NCBI GenBank assembly: GCA_936943315.1
Contig: CAKZJM010000116.1
Coordinates: forward strand, 1 to 5,735
DNA: 5,735 nt
Direction of reading: 5' to 3'
Origin: an uncultured Methylophilus sp.
GTDB taxonomy: Bacteria > Pseudomonadota > Gammaproteobacteria > Burkholderiales > Methylophilaceae
In this document: positions 1 to 5,735 of the stretch, piece by piece
How positions within the stretch are numbered: position 1 is the first letter of the stretch
Layout of the letters: every line of letters begins with the position of its first letter
Position numbers and translations under genes: made by a program
The notes under the pieces: generated by a model
What the model saw: only the letters and a program-made list of their open reading frames with translations
Database searches by the model: none
What the model was told of the DNA's origin: nothing

Positions 1-558
1 TACCGTTATGCCTCAAGGCCATTGCCCGCGCTCAAAAGTCTGGATGTGCAAGACCGTGTGATTTATTGCGGTGCGATGAGCAAAGTCATTTCGCCATCGC
101 TGCGGCTGGCTTATCTGGTGATCCCGGAATCGCAAATCGCCCATATCGAATCGGTTTGCCAGATTTTTCAAAATGGCTGCCCATGGTCTACGCAGGCAAC
201 GGTCGCAGAATTTATCACTCAAGGCCATTTCTCGCGTCACCTCAAAAAAATGCGCACGCTCTACAAACAGCGGCGCGAGCAATTTGTGCAGGCGCTGCAA
301 GAGACTTTTGGCAAAGAGATCCGCATTGAATTACAGGCAGGCGGGATGCATCTGGTTGTGCGGTTTAATAAAGATTACGATGACCAATACCTGGCGCGTC
401 ATTTGAATGAAGCGGGGCTGGCCGTGCATGCCTTGTCCGCTTGGGTCATGCAATATCCCTGCGGTCAGGGATTGATCATGAGTTTCACTAATGTGCATTC
501 ACTGGACTACGCCAGGGAGCTGGCGCAACGCATGAAGCATGTGGTGATCAGCGGTTGA
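1..558 (+). CDS. MocR-type (GntR/aminotransferase fusion) transcriptional regulator, C-terminal part
   Basis: The reading frame is open from the first base and ends at TGA 556-558, so the gene is truncated on the left by the window edge; only about 185 residues of the aminotransferase-like half are visible. MocR regulators join an N-terminal GntR winged-helix DNA-binding domain to a fold-type I PLP-binding domain that senses PLP or an amino-compound ligand. The visible part starts just before the PLP lysine: the stretch GAMSKVISPSLRLAYLV matches the family's GTFSKxLxPxLRLGYLV block, with the Schiff-base Lys at codon 82-84. Further family signatures follow: an EFITQGHFSRHLKKMRTLY segment (the usual fi.eGhf.rHlRrMR.lY) and the small C-terminal subdomain (MHLVVRF, then GLAVHALS). 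The DNA-binding domain is outside the window, so the target genes cannot be inferred. A stand-alone class I/II aminotransferase is the alternative, but the HLKKMR block favours MocR. Confidence 0.88.
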   Translation, partial: YRYASRPLPALKSLDVQDRVIYCGAMSKVISPSLRLAYLVIPESQIAHIESVCQIFQNGCPWSTQATVAEFITQGHFSRHLKKMRTLYKQRREQFVQALQETFGKEIRIELQAGGMHLVVRFNKDYDDQYLARHLNEAGLAVHALSAWVMQYPCGQGLIMSFTNVHSLDYARELAQRMKHVVISG

Positions 559-601
559 TGACAGTCAGCGCTATTTGTGGGGAGATAGTAAAAACAATAT
601 G

Positions 602-618
602 TCCGAGTATTTTTCGGA
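602..618. repeat. Small inverted repeat between the MocR and Trp-rich genes
   Basis: TCCGA (602-606) and TCGGA (614-618) are perfect 5-base arms around a 7-base T-rich loop. No T tract follows, so it is a poor intrinsic terminator. It lies 20 bases before the chosen start of the Trp-rich gene, so a weak leader hairpin or a small operator is possible. The rest of the 559-638 gap shows no convincing -35/-10 pair. Arms this short could occur by chance. Confidence 0.25.
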
Positions 619-638
619 GATTACTTGTCATAGCTCAT

Positions 639-875
639 ATGCAGACAAAACCTTTCAAACTAAGCCCTAAAAAGCTGTTACATTCGAAGTGGACAGCAGT
701 AAAGCCCATTAATAAAGAAAAGCATTTTATGGTGACCAAGATCATCATTCGAGATGAGGAAACGCAAGTGATAGAGAACGTGGAAATTGAAGCGGTGATG
801 ACCGGGCGGGTGCAGGTGATTGACTGGCACACACTAGAAAACGCGGATGTTTGGAAGCAGGGGTGGGTGGCGTGA
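639..875 (+). CDS. TIGR02450 (DUF2389)-type small Trp-rich protein
   Basis: This is a 78-residue basic protein matching the conserved small Trp-rich family: an opening LSPKKLLHSKWTAVKP block, then NKEKHFMVTKII, an acidic VEIEAVMT strand, and a DVWKQGW end. Tryptophans are at residues 18, 63, 72 and 76. The molecular function of the family is unknown to me. I place the start at ATG 639 because the family's conserved block begins a few residues later; starting at ATG 729 would lose SKWTAV. The weak point is the ribosome site: the nearest GGAG (616-619) is 19 bases upstream. The frame is also open back to ATG 558, which overlaps the upstream stop, but the added 27 residues do not resemble the family. 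The last bases (GTGA, 872-875) overlap the start of the FAD oxidoreductase, so the two genes are probably co-translated. Confidence 0.82.
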   Translation: MQTKPFKLSPKKLLHSKWTAVKPINKEKHFMVTKIIIRDEETQVIENVEIEAVMTGRVQVIDWHTLENADVWKQGWVA

Positions 876-1870
876 AAAACATTGCAGTCATAGGCGCTGG
901 GATGGCAGGGTTATCTTGTAGCCAGGCATTGCAGCAGGCAGGCTATCTGGTGACGGTGTTTGAAAAGAGCCGTGGGCCGTCGGGACGGGTGTCTACGCGC
1001 CAAGGGGAAGGATGGCATTGTGACCATGGTGCGCAATACTTTACGGTGAGCCAGCCTCCTTTTGCGGCGCAGGTGCAAAAGTGGTTGCAGTTGGACGTGG
1101 TGGCTGAGTGGCATGGCCGCTTGTATGAGGCGGATGGCTCGGGTATCCGCCCCAAGCAGTCTGAAAAGAAACGTTATGTGGGGATGCCTAAAAATACCTG
1201 CCCGGCGCGGCACATGGCGCAATCTTTAACCGTTGAGCTAGAGCAGACCGTGCAGGAGATCCGCATGGTAGAGGGCAAGTGGCGGGTGCGTAGCAAAGAG
1301 CAGGAGGTCTATCCACAGGAGTTTGATAAAGTGGTGCTGGCGATTCCTGCCCCGCAGGCAGCGGCTTTGTTGGACGTGCATCCCGCTTTCAAGGCGTTGG
1401 CAGCAGGGGTGAAAATGCGCGGTTGCTGGGCGTTAATGGCGCGTTACCTTCAGCCACTTGCGCTACCGTTTGATGGTGTGTTTGTGAATGATGGCCCGCT
1501 CTCGTGGGTGGCGCGCGATAGTCATAAACCAGGCCGGTTGCAGGCGGATAGCCAGGTAAAAGACGTGTGGGTGCTGCATGCCAGCGGCGAGTGGTCTGAG
1601 GCTCACCTTGAAGATGAGCCTGAGGCTGTCGCACAAGAGATGTTGACGGCATTTTTGGCGCTTGGCGGTGCTCAGCCTGAGGCTTATAGCATACACCGCT
1701 GGCGCTATGCCGATTGTGCGGACTATTTGCAACAGGGCTTTGACTGGGATGCCAAACAACAGCTGGGTGTATGCGGTGACTGGCTGAATGGTGGTAAGGT
1801 CGAAGGGGCCTGGATGAGCGGCTACCTGCTTGCCCAAGCTATGATACAGGACTGTGAGCCTTGTGATTAA
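872..1870 (+). CDS. Renalase-like FAD-dependent oxidoreductase
   Basis: The product is a 332-residue flavoprotein of the bacterial renalase/amine-oxidase-like group (COG3380 style). Seen: an N-terminal Rossmann dinucleotide fold with GAGMAG at residues 8-13, the ribose-binding Glu31 in VFEKSRGPSGR, the DHGAQYFT block at 51-58, a mid-protein AIPAPQAAALL segment, and the C-terminal FAD-closing motif CGDWLNGGKVEGAWMSG (301-317). Block order and length agree with the Pseudomonas renalase I recall. Characterised bacterial renalases oxidise inactive dihydro isomers of NAD(P)H (2- and 6-forms) back to NAD(P)+ using O2; that activity is inferred here, not shown. There is no signal peptide, so it should be cytoplasmic. 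The GTG start at 872 is preferred over TTG 851 because it follows AGGGG (859-863) by eight bases and overlaps the stop of the Trp-rich gene in GTGA, the usual arrangement for translational coupling. Confidence 0.9.
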   Translation: MKNIAVIGAGMAGLSCSQALQQAGYLVTVFEKSRGPSGRVSTRQGEGWHCDHGAQYFTVSQPPFAAQVQKWLQLDVVAEWHGRLYEADGSGIRPKQSEKKRYVGMPKNTCPARHMAQSLTVELEQTVQEIRMVEGKWRVRSKEQEVYPQEFDKVVLAIPAPQAAALLDVHPAFKALAAGVKMRGCWALMARYLQPLALPFDGVFVNDGPLSWVARDSHKPGRLQADSQVKDVWVLHASGEWSEAHLEDEPEAVAQEMLTAFLALGGAQPEAYSIHRWRYADCADYLQQGFDWDAKQQLGVCGDWLNGGKVEGAWMSGYLLAQAMIQDCEPCD

Positions 1871-1872
1871 TG

Positions 1873-1897
1873 GCTCTGGTGTTTGTATTCACCAGGC
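1873..1897. terminator. Hairpin in the convergent gap, possible bidirectional terminator
   Basis: The 40-base gap between the two convergent genes contains CTGGTG (1876-1881) and CACCAG (1890-1895), perfect 6-base arms with an 8-base loop. GC/GC pairs extend the stem outward (1873-1874 with 1896-1897) if one T (1875) is bulged. Its position between convergent stop codons is typical of a shared terminator. Neither strand has a real U tract after the stem, so termination would be weak or would rely on another mechanism. Confidence 0.4.
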
Positions 1898-1910
1898 TTG
1901 GAGATCAACG

Positions 1911-4172
1911 CTAGCGGCACAAGATATTGGTGTTGATAAACGCCTCAAAAGCGTCGGCGGGCAACGGCTTGGAGAATAAATAGCCTTGCACTTCATCGCA
2001 GCCGGATTCTCGCAAGTGCTTGAGCATGGCTTCGTCTTCTACGCCTTCGGCGATCACATTCAGGTTGAGGGTATGCGCCATTTGCACAATCGCGCGCACA
2101 ATGGCGGCGTCGTTGGGGTCGGTGTTGATGTCGCGCACAAAGGACTGGTCAATTTTGAGGCGGTCGATGTTGAATTTTTTCAGATAGGCCAGACTGGAAT
2201 AGCCGGTGCCAAAATCGTCGATGGCGAGTTTTACGCCTAGTTTCTTTAAGGCATCCAGCTGGGCGAGCAAGTGGTCTATGTCTTCGAGCAACACCGATTC
2301 GGTGAGTTCAAGCTCCAGCAGTTGCGGGTTCATGCCGGTTTTTTCTAGCGCTTTGAGGATCACTTTAGCCAGATTGCCGCGGCGGAACTGCACTGCCGAG
2401 ACGTTTACCGCAATACTGAGCGGCGGCAGGCCATTTTTTTGCCATTCCATGGCTTGCCTGCACGCCTCTTCAATAATCCATTCCCCCATTTCTACAATGA
2501 GGCCGGTTTGCTCGGCGATGCCTATAAATTGCGCAGGCGGCTGAATGCCGTTTTGCGGATGATGCCAGCGCACCAAGGCTTCGGCCCCGGTGATTTTGCC
2601 ATTACAGAGGTTCATTTGCGGCTGGTAATGCAACTCAAACTGGTGATGGGCGAGGGCTTCGCGCAGGCCGTAGGCAATATTGAGGTAGTGCAGGCTGTCG
2701 GTATTCAGCTTTTCGGTAAAAAAGCGCGCCGTGTTGCGGCCTTCTTCTTTGGCTTGCGACATGGCTTTGCGCGCGCGGCCAAACAGTTTTTCAAAGTCGT
2801 TGCCGTCGTTGGGGTATACGGCCACGCCAATGGAGCAGGAGGTAGAAATATTGCTACCTGCAAAAGCAAACGGTGAAGAAATCTCATTGAGCAGGGTGTC
2901 AACCACCAGGCTGATCGATTCGTCATCCTGCATATTGTTGAGCAGGATAATGAACTCATCCCCACCATGACGGCAGATGCTGTCGGTGTCACGCAGACAG
3001 CTTTTGAGACGCTCGGCAAATAGCCGCAATAGCTTGTCGCCAGAGGCATAGCCTAGCGAGTCATTGAGAAACTTGAAGTTATCCAGGTTGAGCGCCAGCA
3101 GCCCGATCTTGCTATTGGCGGCAGTGGCAATTGAGACGGCGTTTTCAAGCCTGTCGCGGAACAGGGTGATATCGGGCAAGCCGGTGAGGGCGTCGTGTGA
3201 GGATAAATACTGGATTTCTTTTTGTGCGGATTTGAGGTCGCTGATGTCACTAAACGTGCCTACATAGTGGCTGACGACTCCGACCTCATTGCGCACTTCG
3301 GAAATTGACAGCCACTCCGGCAGGATTTCGCCATTTTTACGCCGGTTCCACACTTCGCCGCGCCAATGGCCAAAATTCTGGATGCTTTCCCACATGTTCT
3401 GGTAGAAGGCGGGTTCATGCAGGCCAGAGGATAAAATCCGGGGCGTTTTGCCTTTCACGTCTTCGAGCGTAAAGCCCAGCATTTTGGTAAACGCCGGGTT
3501 CACTGACAGAATCACGTGATCGACATCAGTCACCATGATGCCTTGCTCGCTGCCTTCGAACACTTTTTCGTATTGGCGCAGGCTTTCCTGGTATTTGTTG
3601 CGGTTGAGGACGATGCCGATAATCGACGAACCAATTTCAAGCAGCATGCGGTGGAACTGGCTGGGTTCGCGGTGCTCGAAACTCGAAAGTGCAAAAGTGC
3701 CTATGACTTTGCTCTCGGCAGAAAATATCGGGATAGACCAGCAAGCCTTGATATTGAATTCATAAGCGAGGTCGCGGATATCTGCCCAGCGGTCGTCGGT
3801 GAGGGTATTGCTGACGTACTGCACGGTTTGCTTGTAAATGACATTGCCGCAGGAGCCGCCACCGGGGCTAGGCCGCAGGCCGTTGGCACGCTTGATTTGC
3901 ATAGGGGTGAGGCTGGGCGCGGCGTAAATATTCAACAGCTCATAGTTTTCATCCATGAGCATGACCGAGCTAAAAGCATTGGGTAGCAGACTTTCTGCCA
4001 GGCGGCAGGTCTGGGTGATCACTTCCATGTGATCGGCACCGCGCGCGATTGATTTAAGGATGGCGCGTTGCAGGTTAAGCAGTTGGGTTTGCTCTTCAAT
4101 GGACAGCAGGCCACTGGGTGAGGGGCTGGTTTGTGATACCGATGACGCTGAAATGGTGTGAGTTGCGCTCAA
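1911..4172 (-). CDS. GAF-PAS-GGDEF-EAL cyclic-di-GMP protein, probable phosphodiesterase
   Basis: This 753-residue protein has no predicted membrane segment and should be cytosolic. Domain order: a short Ser/Thr-rich N-terminus; GAF at about 30-190, with GGGSCGNVIY (104-113) and KACWSIPI (142-149); PAS at about 200-318, ending in a YVGTFSDISD-type PAC block; GGDEF at about 325-488; EAL at about 500-745. The EAL domain should cleave c-di-GMP to pGpG: by alignment to RocR it keeps E531 (EALVRW), N590, E622 and E625 (ELTES), D652-D653 (IDDFGTGYSS), K673, E709 and Q729, all at RocR-like spacing. The GGDEF domain keeps GGDEF (403-407), the RxxD inhibitory site (R394/D397), N370, D379, K475 and R479. 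The first metal-binding Asp (D327 in PleD) is Asn362, so cyclase activity is doubtful and a GTP-sensing role is possible. The start is TTG 4172, the only ATG/GTG/TTG between the upstream in-frame stop (4209-4211) and Met49; CTG 4184 is a less likely alternative. The ribosome site is weak (TGGAT, GGA seven bases ahead). Confidence 0.95.
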   Translation of the reverse strand: MSATHTISASSVSQTSPSPSGLLSIEEQTQLLNLQRAILKSIARGADHMEVITQTCRLAESLLPNAFSSVMLMDENYELLNIYAAPSLTPMQIKRANGLRPSPGGGSCGNVIYKQTVQYVSNTLTDDRWADIRDLAYEFNIKACWSIPIFSAESKVIGTFALSSFEHREPSQFHRMLLEIGSSIIGIVLNRNKYQESLRQYEKVFEGSEQGIMVTDVDHVILSVNPAFTKMLGFTLEDVKGKTPRILSSGLHEPAFYQNMWESIQNFGHWRGEVWNRRKNGEILPEWLSISEVRNEVGVVSHYVGTFSDISDLKSAQKEIQYLSSHDALTGLPDITLFRDRLENAVSIATAANSKIGLLALNLDNFKFLNDSLGYASGDKLLRLFAERLKSCLRDTDSICRHGGDEFIILLNNMQDDESISLVVDTLLNEISSPFAFAGSNISTSCSIGVAVYPNDGNDFEKLFGRARKAMSQAKEEGRNTARFFTEKLNTDSLHYLNIAYGLREALAHHQFELHYQPQMNLCNGKITGAEALVRWHHPQNGIQPPAQFIGIAEQTGLIVEMGEWIIEEACRQAMEWQKNGLPPLSIAVNVSAVQFRRGNLAKVILKALEKTGMNPQLLELELTESVLLEDIDHLLAQLDALKKLGVKLAIDDFGTGYSSLAYLKKFNIDRLKIDQSFVRDINTDPNDAAIVRAIVQMAHTLNLNVIAEGVEDEAMLKHLRESGCDEVQGYLFSKPLPADAFEAFINTNILCR

Positions 4173-4214
4173 AGGAATATCCAGTCTTCTATGAGAGTGA
4201 TTGGTCTGTTAAGT

Positions 4215-4243
4215 AGTTTTCTCCTTTTGTGAAATGATGTCAA
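4215..4243 (-). promoter_or_regulatory. Possible weak promoter before the c-di-GMP gene
   Basis: On the minus strand a perfect -35 hexamer TTGACA (4243 to 4238) is followed 17 bases later by AAAACT (4220 to 4215), which matches TATAAT at only three of six positions. It lies in the 80-base gap between the antiporter stop and the TTG start. I see no hairpin terminator in this gap, so readthrough from the antiporter gene is an alternative way to transcribe the c-di-GMP gene. Confidence 0.25.
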
Positions 4244-4252
4244 TAGCCCGCG

Positions 4253-5458
4253 CTAGACTTCGTGCGCTGTTAACCGGGGCATGATCCATTTACGGAACAT
4301 CAGCGGGGTAATCAGGGTGGTGATCACGCCCATCAAGACCAGTACCGAGAACAGGTCCTGGCCAATAAATCCACGGTCATACGCGATGCTGGCAATCACC
4401 AGCTCCATGACGCCACGGCCATTGAGGATAAAGCCGATGCCCAGCGCATCCGTTTTAGAGAGCCCTATGAGCCTGCCACCCAGCCAACCGGCTGCGATTT
4501 TAGTGGCGATGGACACGGCCAGCACCACGGCGACGAATGCGAACGAATCTATGATTTGTACCTTGAATTCGAGGCCCAGATAGGCAAAAAACACCGGTGC
4601 CAGAAAACCGCCGGTAATTGAGCTTAAAGTCAACTCAAGCTCTTTATAGCGTGAGGGCAGAAAAAACTTGCGGTCTATCATCAAGGCCCCAAAGAATGCC
4701 CCAATGACAAAGTGAAAGCCAAGCGCGGCACTCACCGAGCCAAATACCAATACCAGTAACAGTAGCAGGCCAAACAAGGCTTCATTGCCAATAAAAGCCA
4801 CCAGTTTTTCCGACCATTGATCGATACGGACGCCTTTTTCTGTGACTTTCTCAATCACCAGGCTGACGCCGACGATGAGCAATATCAGCAAGATCAATTT
4901 GCTGCTGGCAGTGAAAATGGCGTGCCCGACGGCATGATAGGATTTTTGTTCCGGCAGGTTAAGAATCACGCCCAAGATGAGCAATGCAGCGACATCGTTA
5001 AAAATGGCGGTGGCCACCGAAAAGCGTGCAATGTTGGAGTCAAGGAGTTTGAAGCTTTGAAGGATGCTGATTGTGACCGGGAGTGCCGTGATGGAGACGC
5101 ACAAGCCCAGGAAAATGGTGCGGTTGACATCGAAGCCAAAGCCCATGCCCACCAGAATGCCGCCAGTGAGGGGCAATAAAAATCCCAGCAAGGCAATGAC
5201 CACCCCTTTGCCACGCATGGAGTCGACCACTTCTTTGAAGTTCATTTCTAACCCTGCTGAGAGCACAATCAAAAACACGGCGAACTCAGAAATGCCGGAA
5301 AGCGCGGGCGTAGGCGCCACCATGTTTAACAGGCTGGGGCCCAAAATCACGCCCTCCAGCATTTCGCCTATGATGGCAGGCTGGTTAAAGCGGCTGAAAA
5401 TTTGGCCCAGCAGACGGGCCGTGACAATCAGGAAAAGCAGGGTCGTGAGTAATGGCAT
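4253..5458 (-). CDS. CPA2-type monovalent cation/proton antiporter (KefB/NapA-like, membrane domain only)
   Basis: This is a 401-residue, strongly hydrophobic inner-membrane protein with roughly a dozen hydrophobic segments and no cytoplasmic nucleotide-binding domain. Family signatures: IIGEMLEGVILGPSLLN near the N-terminus; FLIVLSAGLEM; SITALPVTISIL; the ion-binding helix ATAIFNDVAALL, with Asn154-Asp155 where NapA has Asp-Asp and Kef proteins have Gln-Asp; Lys320 in SIATKIAAGWLGG; and NGRGVMELV (346-354). It should exchange Na+ or K+ for H+ across the membrane, aiding pH or ion balance; which ion is used cannot be read from the sequence. Classical KefB/KefC are much longer, with a C-terminal RCK/TrkA-N regulatory domain that is absent here. 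I chose ATG 5458 because AAAGAG sits close upstream. An in-frame ATG at 5494 would add 12 residues but has no ribosome site and places polar residues before the first membrane segment. It lies upstream of, and in the same direction as, the c-di-GMP gene. Confidence 0.92.
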   Translation of the reverse strand: MPLLTTLLFLIVTARLLGQIFSRFNQPAIIGEMLEGVILGPSLLNMVAPTPALSGISEFAVFLIVLSAGLEMNFKEVVDSMRGKGVVIALLGFLLPLTGGILVGMGFGFDVNRTIFLGLCVSITALPVTISILQSFKLLDSNIARFSVATAIFNDVAALLILGVILNLPEQKSYHAVGHAIFTASSKLILLILLIVGVSLVIEKVTEKGVRIDQWSEKLVAFIGNEALFGLLLLLVLVFGSVSAALGFHFVIGAFFGALMIDRKFFLPSRYKELELTLSSITGGFLAPVFFAYLGLEFKVQIIDSFAFVAVVLAVSIATKIAAGWLGGRLIGLSKTDALGIGFILNGRGVMELVIASIAYDRGFIGQDLFSVLVLMGVITTLITPLMFRKWIMPRLTAHEV

Positions 5459-5522
5459 GTTGTTCTCTTTGTTTGACCATACATCCAGCAACATGGGGCG
5501 AGACTTTGCAATGCTGCTGTAG

Positions 5523-5536
5523 ATACAGCACTGTAT
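5523..5536. repeat. Inverted repeat ATACAG-CA-CTGTAT upstream of the antiporter gene
   Basis: Perfect 6-base arms (5523-5528 and 5531-5536) flank a CA spacer, 65 bases upstream of the antiporter ATG. The compact dyad and AT-rich surroundings (TATACAT on the minus strand just beside it) fit a repressor or activator operator near a promoter. No specific regulator is recognised; it does not have LexA spacing. No strong -35/-10 pair was found for the antiporter in this stretch. Confidence 0.35.
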
Positions 5537-5563
5537 GTATATTGATCAAAGTGTAAATCATTT

Positions 5564-5580
5564 ATGCCACGTTGTGGCAT
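5564..5580. repeat. Inverted repeat ATGCCAC-GTT-GTGGCAT upstream of the antiporter gene
   Basis: Perfect 7-base arms (5564-5570 and 5574-5580) surround a 3-base centre. There is no T tract after the stem on either strand, so it is unlikely to be an intrinsic terminator. A protein-binding dyad is more likely. It lies about 105 bases upstream of the antiporter start, suitable for an operator or activator site. The cognate regulator is unknown. Confidence 0.4.
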
Positions 5581-5704
5581 GACAGACTTGTAAAAAAAGC
5601 AGATTCACTCGGGATAACAGCTTGGGTTGGAAGTGAGTTGCGCCGGGTAAATCGCGCAGGGAGAGCAGGAGAGACGTGCACCTGCAAATGAATGGCCGCT
5701 ATTT

Positions 5705-5722
5705 AAGTGTTGGTCAACACTT
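5705..5722. promoter_or_regulatory. Near-perfect 18-base palindrome, probable operator, at the right edge
   Basis: AAGTGTTG (5705-5712) and CAACACTT (5715-5722) are perfect 8-base arms around GT. Such a dyad at one fixed spacing is expected by chance well under once in this gap. It resembles operators of dimeric helix-turn-helix repressors (TetR- or GntR-like) in general form only; no named consensus is matched. It probably controls a gene starting beyond 5735, though a weak open frame also runs through it. Confidence 0.45.
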
Positions 5723-5735
5723 GTATCATTTCTTT

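Noticed and set aside
555..638. Extended N-terminus for the Trp-rich protein beginning at TTG 555 or ATG 558
   Set aside because: The added residues do not match the family, and no ribosome site precedes either codon; ATG 639 sits just before the conserved block.
1986..3986. Several long plus-strand open frames opposite the c-di-GMP gene
   Set aside because: They overlap a protein with four well-matched domains on the other strand and show no recognisable family features; they are antisense shadows of it.
4817..5522. Plus-strand open frames opposite the antiporter gene
   Set aside because: Their composition is that of the complement of a hydrophobic membrane protein, and the minus-strand frame has clear CPA2 motifs.
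5542..5549. TTGATCAA as a possible FNR/Anr site
   Set aside because: The FNR consensus needs TTGAT and ATCAA half-sites separated by four bases; here the halves overlap.
5564..5580. Intrinsic terminator at the ATGCCAC/GTGGCAT hairpin
   Set aside because: No T tract follows on either strand, and there is no confirmed gene end next to it.
5588..5618. TTGTAA ... GATAAC as a rightward promoter
   Set aside because: Both hexamers are imperfect (four of six) and the spacing of 19 bases is long; not distinguishable from chance.

Overview
The window looks like ordinary chromosomal DNA from a Gram-negative proteobacterium. Protein style (MocR regulator, bacterial renalase-like flavoprotein, TIGR02450-type Trp-rich protein, GAF-PAS-GGDEF-EAL protein, CPA2 antiporter) and moderate GC suggest a betaproteobacterium, possibly a methylotroph such as Methylophilaceae. 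That placement is an impression from protein style and was not tested. No rRNA, tRNA, CRISPR array, insertion sequence or phage gene was recognised.

Layout. Positions 1-558 (+) hold the C-terminal part of a MocR-type (GntR/aminotransferase fusion) regulator whose start lies left of the window. After an 80-base gap, 639-875 (+) encodes a 78-residue Trp-rich protein. It overlaps by four bases the gene at 872-1870 (+), a 332-residue renalase-like FAD oxidoreductase, so these two form a tight pair that is probably translationally coupled. A 40-base gap with a hairpin separates this rightward block from two leftward genes. The one at 1911-4172 (-) is a 753-residue GAF-PAS-GGDEF-EAL cyclic-di-GMP protein. 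The one at 4253-5458 (-) is a 401-residue CPA2-type cation/proton antiporter lying upstream of it in the same direction, 80 bases away. The right end (5459-5735) is non-coding or of uncertain coding status and carries three compact perfect inverted repeats.

How the parts may work together. The clearest functional unit is the Trp-rich protein plus renalase-like oxidoreductase, which could act in repair or clearance of damaged nicotinamide or flavin cofactors; that is inference from the flavoprotein family. The antiporter and the c-di-GMP protein share direction and could share a transcript, but no direct functional link is visible. In the c-di-GMP protein every catalytic EAL residue is present at canonical spacing, while the first metal-binding Asp of the GGDEF domain is Asn. 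It is therefore best read as a phosphodiesterase with a possibly impaired cyclase domain.

I did not find a convincing new multi-gene system. The points most worth a second look are the Asp-to-Asn change, the coupled Trp-rich/renalase pair, and the cluster of inverted repeats at the right end.
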